Source: Bacilli bacterium
Lineage (GTDB): Bacteria > Bacillota_I > Bacilli_A > RFN20 > CAG-288
NCBI GenBank assembly: GCA_028707375.1
Contig: JAQWCB010000071.1
Span: 1 to 5,133, forward strand
Length of the DNA: 5,133 bases
Direction of reading: 5' to 3'
In this document: piece after piece, positions 1 to 4,548 of the stretch
Layout: each line of letters begins with the position of its first letter
How positions within the stretch are numbered: position 1 is the first letter of the stretch
Position numbers and translations under genes: made by a program
The notes under the pieces: generated by a model
Databases searched by the model: none
Seen by the model: the letters and a program-made list of their open reading frames with translations, nothing else
Told to the model about the DNA's origin: nothing

Positions 1-18
1 CGTGTGCTCTTCCGATCT
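1..18. other. Residual Illumina adapter, not genomic
   Basis: The first 18 bases, CGTGTGCTCTTCCGATCT, are identical to the 3' end of the Illumina TruSeq read-2/index adapter as I know it. The natural aspS reading frame starts directly after them at GCC (19). By chance the adapter is open in that frame and would add residues such as MLFRS to the predicted protein. These residues should be removed, and the window start taken as a contig end. Confidence 0.96.
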
Positions 19-600
19 GCCGATGAAAAGGAAGAACAAATGAATATTGCCTTAGGTGCTATCCGATTGAAGTATGGAAAAATGCTCGGTTTGATGGATC
101 CTGATGTTTTCGCCCCATGTTTTGTTATTGATTGGCCGATATTTGACCGTGAGAATGGAGAGATTGTTTCGCTTTCTAATCCCTTTACTCGTCCGCGCGA
201 TGAAGATTTGAAATACTTGGATACTGATCCTACCAAGGTCCTTTCATATGCCTACGATACGGTGATTAACGGCTTGGAAATTTCTTCTGGCTCACTGCGA
301 ATATATGACGGAAAGCTCCAGCAAAAAATATTTGAATTGCTGGGATTGAGCAAAGAGGAAATTACGAAGCGCTTTGGCTTCTTTGTTGATGCTTTCAACT
401 ATGGAACTCCGCCTCACGGTGGCTTTGCTCTCGGTGTTGAGCGCTTAGCGATGCTGTTGGCAAAAACTGACAATGTTCGCGATGTAGTGGCCTTTCCTAA
501 AAATCTTTCAGCAGTTGACACTATGTGCGATGCTCCTTCAAGTGTTCCAAAGGAAAATTTAGATATTCTTGGCATTGCGATTAAGGAGAATCAGGGATGA
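19..600 (+). CDS. aspS: Aspartyl-tRNA synthetase, C-terminal part (5' truncated)
   Basis: This is the C-terminal third of the class II enzyme that attaches aspartate to tRNA-Asp in the cytosol. About 193 genuine residues are visible; whole bacterial AspRS is about 580-600, so the anticodon-binding domain and class II motifs 1 and 2 lie outside the window. Visible family blocks, in order: the ALGAIRLKYGK segment, PFTRP, the GSLRI block that carries the substrate-binding arginine, FGFFVDAFNYGTPPHGG, class II motif 3 (GGFALGVERLAML, from 418), and the closing RDVVAFPK block. Two usually conserved spots differ: HHPFT of bacterial AspRS reads SNPFT (175-180), and GGGS reads SSGS (283-294). The gene has no start here because the contig breaks and adapter precedes it. 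It ends in TGA, overlapping the ATG of the helicase gene as ATGA, which suggests co-transcription and translational coupling. Identification is very secure. Confidence 0.97.
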   Translation, partial: ADEKEEQMNIALGAIRLKYGKMLGLMDPDVFAPCFVIDWPIFDRENGEIVSLSNPFTRPRDEDLKYLDTDPTKVLSYAYDTVINGLEISSGSLRIYDGKLQQKIFELLGLSKEEITKRFGFFVDAFNYGTPPHGGFALGVERLAMLLAKTDNVRDVVAFPKNLSAVDTMCDAPSSVPKENLDILGIAIKENQG

Positions 601-1958
601 GTATTGAATTTGGATCGTTAAATCTAAATGAAAAATTAGTTTCATATTTGCGTCAAGCCAAATATAAGAGCCTTTCGCCAGTTCAGGAAAAGACGATTCC
701 ACTCTTATTGAAAAATAAATCGGTTGTTGTTAAAGCCCCGACTGGATCGGGAAAGACATTGAGTTATCTTGTGCCTATCCTGAATAATCTTTCGGAGGAT
801 TTAGCGCAGACAACAGGAATAATTATTGTACCTACATCGGTTTTAGCAAATCAATTGCGCGATGTTTTGCTTCCTTTTATTAAGGGATATCAAAATTTTT
901 CCTTGATGGTTATAGCAGAGGGGAAGGAAATAAAGGATATTGTTCGAGCCAATATTATTATTGCTACTCCTGATCAATTTTTATTTAATTTATCTCATTT
1001 GAATTTAAGATTTAATAAATATTTGATAATTGACGAGGGAGATATGATTCTCTTTGGTGGATTTGAGTCACAGTTGAACGAAATTCTAGGCTTGGATATT
1101 CCTGGAGTTAAAGCGCTGTTTACCGCGTCCATTGATGAACATTTGAACACGTTAGTTCGGAAGTATATCGGGGCTGAAACTCTCGTTGATGTTTCAGAAA
1201 AATCTATTACTTCAAAGAATGTTAAGCACTGCCTCGTCGATATTCGTCACGTGGACAAAGCTGTTGCCATCGAAAATTTTATAAAAGCTATTAAGCCTTA
1301 TAAAACTATAGTCTTTGCTTCGAAGACGGCTGATTTACTCTTGATAGATCAAAAACTCAGCGCGGATGGCATAAAGCATCTAATGGTCTATGGCGGAATG
1401 AGTAAACGTGAGCAAAAACAAGCTACGAGACTCTTTAACGATGATAAATGTGATCTAATGATTGCGACGGATATTATTGCTCGCGGAATTGATATAGACA
1501 ATGTCACAGACATTGTTTCGTTGGATCTTCCTTACGATTTATCTTATTATTTCCATCGGGCCGGACGTTCGGGACGCTTTGATAAAAAGGGTACTAGTTA
1601 TGTATTCTACAATAATGATGACACCTCGAAGGCCAAAGAATTGGTAAAGCGCGGTGTTGAATTTACATTTTATTCGCTCCAGGGATCTAGATTAGTTAAG
1701 GAAAGAGATTTGAATCAGATCAAGGTTAAACGCAAATTAAATAACGTTTTGCTTGAGGAAGAGATACGCAAGAATATTTCGCACTTGAGAACGAAGAAGG
1801 TTAAGCCTTGTTACAAGAAAAAAATCCGACAGGAAATCGCTCGGACCAAAAAGCGTCACAAGCAGAGAATTATCAAATCAAATATCTATAAGAGAAATCA
1901 CAAAGAAGGAACGGAATTCACTTATATTTCTAAATTGCCTAAGAATAAAGATAGATAG
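597..1958 (+). CDS. cshB: DEAD-box ATP-dependent RNA helicase, CshB-like
   Basis: An ATP-dependent RNA helicase of 453 residues, probably acting in cold adaptation, RNA turnover or ribosome assembly. The start is set by AAGGAG at 583-588, eight bases before an ATG that overlaps the aspS stop. RecA domain 1 carries the Q motif (Gln30), the P-loop APTGSGKT (47-54), motif Ia PTSVLANQ (79-86), Ib TPDQ (124-127), motif II DEGD (146-149) and motif III TAS (176-178). RecA domain 2 carries motif IV (IVFASK), motif V ATDIIARGID (290-299) and motif VI HRAGRSGR (320-327). From about residue 370 the tail is Lys/Arg-rich and contains KKVKPCYKKKIRQE, very like KKVKPGYKKKMSYE in B. subtilis CshB as I remember it; the preceding RGVEFTFYSL also fits CshB. 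Unusual: DEGD for DEAD, TAS for SAT, and loss of the arginines in Ia and Ib. Helicase family is certain; the CshB assignment is inferred from the tail and length. Confidence 0.85.
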   Translation: MSIEFGSLNLNEKLVSYLRQAKYKSLSPVQEKTIPLLLKNKSVVVKAPTGSGKTLSYLVPILNNLSEDLAQTTGIIIVPTSVLANQLRDVLLPFIKGYQNFSLMVIAEGKEIKDIVRANIIIATPDQFLFNLSHLNLRFNKYLIIDEGDMILFGGFESQLNEILGLDIPGVKALFTASIDEHLNTLVRKYIGAETLVDVSEKSITSKNVKHCLVDIRHVDKAVAIENFIKAIKPYKTIVFASKTADLLLIDQKLSADGIKHLMVYGGMSKREQKQATRLFNDDKCDLMIATDIIARGIDIDNVTDIVSLDLPYDLSYYFHRAGRSGRFDKKGTSYVFYNNDDTSKAKELVKRGVEFTFYSLQGSRLVKERDLNQIKVKRKLNNVLLEEEIRKNISHLRTKKVKPCYKKKIRQEIARTKKRHKQRIIKSNIYKRNHKEGTEFTYISKLPKNKDR

Positions 1959-1991
1959 AAAAAAATCCAAGTTTCACGCTTGGATTTTTTT
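1959..1991. terminator. Bidirectional intrinsic terminator between cshB and ispG
   Basis: A perfect 13-bp stem (1959-1971 with 1979-1991) encloses the 7-base loop TTTCACG. The core ATCCAAG/CTTGGAT is flanked by seven A on the left and seven T on the right, so either strand reads as a hairpin followed by a U-tract. It begins directly after the helicase stop and lies seven bases from the ispG stop, so it probably ends both convergent transcripts. Confidence 0.9.
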
Positions 1992-1998
1992 ATTGAAA

Positions 1999-3039
1999 TT
2001 AGAATTTATCAATCGCATCAAATAAGTATTTTATTGCTTCCTCTTCTGGCATAACCTTAACAGGTTTTCCCTTTTTAAAAATCATGAAAGCATCCTTAGC
2101 ACCTGCAAGACCAATATCAGCATCCTTAGCTTCGCCCGGACCATTTACTGGGCAACCCATAACTGCGACCTTGATATCCTTGTCAATATTTTCTAAATGC
2201 TTGGCTACCTTATTATAAACTTCGATGAGATTTACTTGCGTTCTTCCACATGTGGGACACGAAATCAAGACTGGAACATTCTTACGCAATCCCATTGCTT
2301 TTAGCAATTGCTTACATGCAATTACTTCGTGAGACGGATCTTCAGTCAATGAGATGCGAATAGTATTGCCTATGCCCTCTTTCAAGAGAGGAACCAGGGC
2401 TACCGCTGTACGCAAAGCTCCAACATAACCGCCCCCAGTCTCCGTAACTCCAAGATGCAAGGGATATATGTATCTTCGATCGGCCTCTTTATATGCGGCA
2501 TAGCACATATTAGGATCAGACGATTTTAAGGAGAGAACCAAATCGTGGAAACCTTCGGCCTCAAAAACTTTTATTGAATCATCCAATGGTTTAAGATAGG
2601 ATTCTAAAGAATCGTGGCGGTGATCAAAACTTTGACCCAAGGAACCAGAATTGACGCCGATGCGAATTGGGACCTTATAAAATTTAGCAACATCGATGAT
2701 TTTGCGCAGATTATCAAAACCACCAATATTACCAGGATTGATTCTTATTTTTTTTGCTCCATTTTCCATTGCCATAATAGCATATTCATAATTAAAATGA
2801 ATATCAGCTATCAGCGGTGTATCAGTGCGACTAGATAACTCTTTGAAGGCCAGCGCATCTTCCTTGTCGAGAACAGATAATCTTAATAGATCATTGCCTA
2901 ATTCTCTCAAGTGTTTATCCATCTTTAAAATATCATCAACTCGGCTTGTCTTTACATTGGCCATGGTTTGAATGAGTATTGGATTGTCTCCGCCCATTAG
3001 TTTATTTCCAATGTGCACCACTCTTGTCTTATTTCGCAT
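1999..3039 (-). CDS. ispG: 4-hydroxy-3-methylbut-2-enyl diphosphate synthase (IspG/GcpE)
   Basis: IspG is the [4Fe-4S] enzyme of the penultimate MEP-pathway step. It reductively opens 2-C-methyl-D-erythritol 2,4-cyclodiphosphate to HMBPP in the cytosol, with electrons from ferredoxin or flavodoxin. The protein has 346 residues, the usual length of the short bacterial form. The N-terminal TIM-barrel part shows MGGDNPILIQTM, the PLIADIHFNYEYA block and KIRINPGNIG. The C-terminal cluster domain has Cys261 and Cys264 (SCPTCGRT), Cys296 (MGCPVNGPGEA) and Glu303. Their spacing (+3, +32, +7) equals that of the E. coli ligands Cys270, Cys273, Cys305 and Glu312. The start MRNKTRVVHIG matches the family N-terminus. 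The best ribosome site is a weak GAGG (complement of 3052-3055), a rather long 12 bases upstream, with a decoy ATG-TAA in between. The gene is monocistronic here, convergent to cshB and divergent from rpmG. In B. subtilis cshB and ispG also lie in one neighbourhood, as I recall. Confidence 0.98.
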   Translation of the reverse strand: MRNKTRVVHIGNKLMGGDNPILIQTMANVKTSRVDDILKMDKHLRELGNDLLRLSVLDKEDALAFKELSSRTDTPLIADIHFNYEYAIMAMENGAKKIRINPGNIGGFDNLRKIIDVAKFYKVPIRIGVNSGSLGQSFDHRHDSLESYLKPLDDSIKVFEAEGFHDLVLSLKSSDPNMCYAAYKEADRRYIYPLHLGVTETGGGYVGALRTAVALVPLLKEGIGNTIRISLTEDPSHEVIACKQLLKAMGLRKNVPVLISCPTCGRTQVNLIEVYNKVAKHLENIDKDIKVAVMGCPVNGPGEAKDADIGLAGAKDAFMIFKKGKPVKVMPEEEAIKYLFDAIDKF

Positions 3040-3059
3040 AATAATTACATACCTCGTTT

Positions 3060-3207
3060 CTATACTAATACTTATGTCATTAGATTGCTACCATCTCACT
3101 TTTAAATTATGAATCTAAAAACGATAGTTAAAAACTAAATGTAACATAAATTTGTTATCAAAAGGTGGATGAGAGCATCCAATAGTATTAGATAAGTATA
3201 AATATAG
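3060..3207. repeat. Imperfect long inverted repeat upstream of ispG
   Basis: Bases 3060-3075 (CTATACTAATACTTAT) match the reverse complement of 3192-3207 at 14 of 16 positions. Inward, the pairing resumes with gaps, CATCTCAC-TTTT near 3092-3103 against AAAAGGTGGATG near 3160-3171. The arms flank an AT-rich centre. Transcribed from either strand it could form a long hairpin. It could also be a symmetric binding region or the remnant of a small inverted-repeat element. The high A+T content makes chance pairing a real concern. Confidence 0.45.
3166..3181. other. Short perfect hairpin in the ispG/rpmG intergenic region
   Basis: TGGATG (3166-3171) and CATCCA (3176-3181) form a perfect 6-bp stem closed by the tetraloop AGAG. 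It is one of the few GC-containing spots in this region. No T-tract follows on the + strand and only a short CCTTTTG on the - strand, so it is not a convincing terminator. It shares bases with the inner arm of the longer inverted repeat, so the two structures would exclude each other. Confidence 0.45.
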
Positions 3208-3210
3208 TAT

Positions 3211-3225
3211 ATTATTAGTAATAAT
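3211..3225. promoter_or_regulatory. Perfect AT palindrome, possible operator
   Basis: ATTATTA-G-TAATAAT is a perfect 7+1+7 inverted repeat at the edge of overlapping TATACT-like minus-strand hexamers. It may be an operator for ispG or rpmG. The all-AT composition of the arms means it may equally be chance. Confidence 0.25.
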
Positions 3226-3298
3226 GAACGCTGTGACTATTTTGCTGGCAAAAAACGATAAATCATCAACTTATTTATTTTAAAAAGGTAGCAATATT

Positions 3299-3304
3299 TA
3301 TAAT
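3299..3304 (+). promoter_or_regulatory. Probable -10 element of the rpmG promoter
   Basis: TATAAT is a perfect sigma-A -10 hexamer 45 bases before the rpmG ATG. It predicts a start site near 3311 and a leader of about 38 bases containing the AGGAGG at 3335-3340. No good -35 is present: the bases at proper spacing are T-rich (about 3275-3283) and match TTGACA poorly. There is no TG extension either. Confidence 0.4.
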
Positions 3305-3348
3305 CATTTGATATACTTTTTAATGTACTGAACGAGGAGGATTTTATT

Positions 3349-3507
3349 ATGGCAGAACCTAGACAAGAAATCACATTAAAATGTACTGAATGTGGCAGTG
3401 AAAATTATATTTCAACTAAAAACAAAAAGGCGCATCCGGAACGCTTTGAAATCAATAAATTTTGTCCCAAATGCAATAAGAAAACATTGCATAAAGAAAA
3501 GAGATAA
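3349..3507 (+). CDS. rpmG: 50S ribosomal protein L33, zinc-binding type
   Basis: A small basic protein of the large ribosomal subunit, 52 residues, near the family length of 49-55. Two Cys pairs, CTEC (12-15) and CPKC (39-42), form the zinc ribbon, so this is the zinc-binding C+ paralogue rather than the cysteine-free form induced by zinc shortage in some Bacillota. Family residues are clear: [20 protein letters not shown], then the basic tail KKTLHKEKR. The start is fixed by AGGAGG (3335-3340), eight bases before the ATG. rpmG commonly precedes secE and nusG; here it is followed by a hairpin and then efp, so the usual partners are absent. Identification is secure despite the short length. 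Confidence 0.96.
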   Translation: MAEPRQEITLKCTECGSENYISTKNKKAHPERFEINKFCPKCNKKTLHKEKR

Positions 3508-3514
3508 ATTTGAT

Positions 3515-3541
3515 AAAACTTGCTCAGACGCAAGTTTTTTT
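3515..3541 (+). terminator. Intrinsic terminator between rpmG and efp
   Basis: AAAACTTGC (3515-3523) pairs perfectly with GCAAGTTTT (3530-3538) around the 6-base loop TCAGAC, and the T-run continues to 3541. It starts eight bases after the rpmG stop. Only 19 bases separate it from the efp ribosome site at 3561, so it may be leaky and let part of the rpmG transcript continue into efp. Confidence 0.8.
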
Positions 3542-3573
3542 AAAGATAATGCACATTTACAAGGAGGATTATT

Positions 3574-4158
3574 ATGGCAAACATTATTATTAGTAACGAT
3601 CTTGGTCCAGGCAAGATTTTTACACTCGATGGCAATCTATATACTGTTTTGGAGCAACACTGCAATAAGACAGCTATGCGCAAGATGATTGTTAAGGCAA
3701 AGGTAAAGGATTTGCGAACAGGAACAATTACTGAAATGTCTTTTAATGGAGGAGACAAAGTTACCTTAGCCTATTTGGACAAAGAGAAAAAATCGTTTTT
3801 ATATGACGATGGTACTTTTTGTGTTTTCATGGACAACGATACTTATGAACAGGTCAGTATTCCCAAGGAGAGATTGACGTGGGAATTGAATTTTTTGACC
3901 GATAATCTTGAAGTGATGATCACTTCGTATACCAACGACGATGGTTCAAAAGAGATAATGGGAGTTGAATTGCCAGTGAAGGTTGCTCTCAAAGTTGTTC
4001 ACACGGATAACGCGGTCAAGGGCGACACAATTAATAAAGCTATGAAGGATGCAACATTGGAGACAGGATATGTTGTTAAAGTTCCAATGTTCATCAAAAA
4101 TGATGAGATAATCAATGTGAGAACCGATACGGGAGAGTACGATTCTCGCGCTAACTAA
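3574..4158 (+). CDS. efp: Elongation factor P
   Basis: EF-P binds between the ribosomal P and E sites and speeds peptide bond formation at consecutive prolines. The protein has 194 residues against the usual 185-190; extra residues lie at the N-terminus and in a short insert (SYTNDDGSKEIMGVELP). The three domains are all present: a KOW-like domain with the loop near 29-40 and KVKDLRTGT; a central domain with FLYDDGTFCVFMDNDTYEQ and ELNFL; and a C-terminal domain with VELPVKVALKV, the KGDT and ATLETG blocks, and the family signature ending RTDTGEYDSRAN. The start follows AAGGAGG (3561-3567) at a six-base gap. The odd feature is the loop: where E. coli has KPGKG with the modified Lys34, this protein reads KTAMR (32-36), and a gapless alignment puts Met35 at the lysine position. 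No nearby modification gene is present. Its own promoter is not evident; GATAAT at 3545-3550 is a weak candidate. Confidence 0.98.
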   Translation: MANIIISNDLGPGKIFTLDGNLYTVLEQHCNKTAMRKMIVKAKVKDLRTGTITEMSFNGGDKVTLAYLDKEKKSFLYDDGTFCVFMDNDTYEQVSIPKERLTWELNFLTDNLEVMITSYTNDDGSKEIMGVELPVKVALKVVHTDNAVKGDTINKAMKDATLETGYVVKVPMFIKNDEIINVRTDTGEYDSRAN

Positions 4159-4170
4159 ACTATATCATCT

Positions 4171-4206
4171 AGATAAAAGAGCCACCAAGGCTCTTTTATC
4201 TTTGTT
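4171..4206 (+). terminator. Intrinsic terminator after efp
   Basis: A perfect 13-bp stem (4171-4183 with 4189-4201) encloses the 5-base loop ACCAA. The GC-rich part AGAGCC/GGCTCT sits at the top, and TTTTATC in the 3' arm plus following T-rich bases give a modest U-tract. The matching A-run in the 5' arm could also give weak termination on the other strand. It begins 13 bases after the efp stop. Confidence 0.85.
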
Positions 4207-4208
4207 GA

Positions 4209-4233
4209 AATATATCGTTTTTTAAGATATATT
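4209..4233. repeat. AT-rich inverted repeat upstream of yneF
   Basis: AATATATC (4209-4216) and GATATATT (4226-4233) form a perfect 8-bp inverted repeat around nine bases. It lies in the only space available for a yneF promoter between the efp terminator and the ribosome site at 4249. TTGTTG at 4202-4207 with GATATA at 4226-4231 (18-base gap) is a possible weak promoter overlapping it. The composition is nearly all A and T, so significance is low. Confidence 0.3.
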
Positions 4234-4261
4234 TATTTATATTAAAAGAAGGAGAATATAT

Positions 4262-4471
4262 ATGGGATATTATATAATGTGGGCTATCATTGGCCTGGTT
4301 ATTGGTCTTGTTGGCGGTTATTTTGGAGCACGTTGGCTCTTTAAACGCGAACTGAAGAAAAATCCACCGGTCAATGAAAAAATGATTCGTGCCATGTTCT
4401 TATCAATGGGAAGAAAACCATCGGAAGCACAAATCAAGGCGACGATGAAGGCCATGAATAACGCTAAATAA
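4262..4471 (+). CDS. yneF: Small membrane protein of the UPF0154 (YneF) family
   Basis: A 69-residue protein with one N-terminal membrane helix (about residues 4-27, glycine-rich, with IGLVIGLVGGYFGARW). A basic stretch (FKRELKKNPP) then starts a cytosolic tail. NPPVNEKMIRAMFLSMGRKPSE and the closing MKAMNNAK match the UPF0154 pattern as I remember it from B. subtilis YneF (NPPINEEMLRAMMMQMGQKPS). The function is unknown; a small membrane-anchored accessory role is all that can be inferred. The start is well placed: AAGGAG (4249-4254), seven bases before the ATG. The gene stands alone between the efp terminator and a bidirectional terminator, so it is probably monocistronic. In B. subtilis yneF and plsY (yneS) lie in the same general region, which agrees with plsY next door here. 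Confidence 0.88.
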   Translation: MGYYIMWAIIGLVIGLVGGYFGARWLFKRELKKNPPVNEKMIRAMFLSMGRKPSEAQIKATMKAMNNAK

Positions 4472-4474
4472 ATT

Positions 4475-4548
4475 AAAAAAGACTGACTAAAAGATTGACT
4501 AAATATGTTAGATATTAACTGAGGTCAATCTTTTTTAGTCCCTTTTTT
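4475..4548. terminator. Bidirectional terminator between yneF and plsY
   Basis: GACTAAAAGATTGAC (4485-4499) pairs with GTCAATC...TTTT..AGTC (4524-4540), giving 15 pairs with a two-T bulge. The loop is 24 bases and itself has a short inner stem GTTA/TAAC (4507-4519). A flanking AAAAAAGACT (4475-4484) and AGTCCCTTTTTT (4537-4548) provide U-tracts for both directions. The right arm includes the last codons and the TGA stop of plsY, so this element is partly coding. Confidence 0.8.

Larger units (their letters stand above)
3040..3348. other. AT-rich divergent intergenic region between ispG and rpmG
   Basis: 309 bases without a convincing gene lie between divergent ispG and rpmG, so promoters for both must be here. 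It holds an imperfect inverted repeat (3060-3207), a short GC-containing hairpin (3166-3181), a partly palindromic stretch (3141-3158), a perfect AT palindrome (3211-3225) and a consensus -10 before rpmG (3299-3304). For ispG a minus-strand CATAAT (complement of 3106-3111) is a possible -10 with only a poor -35. TATACT also occurs twice on the minus strand, near 3195-3211. I found no tRNA, T-box, or riboswitch class I can name. Confidence 0.6.

Noticed and set aside
4..18. GTG start at base 4 for the first gene (MLFRS...)
   Set aside because: These codons are adapter sequence, and AspRS homologues continue far upstream of this point.
2614..2838. Plus-strand ORF of 74 codons
   Set aside because: It lies wholly antisense within ispG, lacks a ribosome site, and has no family resemblance.
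3160..3185. T-box-like AAGGTGG sequence or a known riboswitch
   Set aside because: The T-box core continues NACCGCG, which is absent, and no specifier stem or following terminator is seen.
3224..3283. 19-codon ORF (MNAVTILLAKNDKSSTYLF) before rpmG
   Set aside because: It has no ribosome site in the AT-rich bases before it, no recognised leader-peptide logic, and its length is expected by chance.
3392..3688. Plus-strand ORF of 98 codons, and a minus-strand ORF at 3540-3758
   Set aside because: Both are out-of-frame shadows across rpmG and efp and read through the terminator; the real genes have strong ribosome sites and clear family matches.
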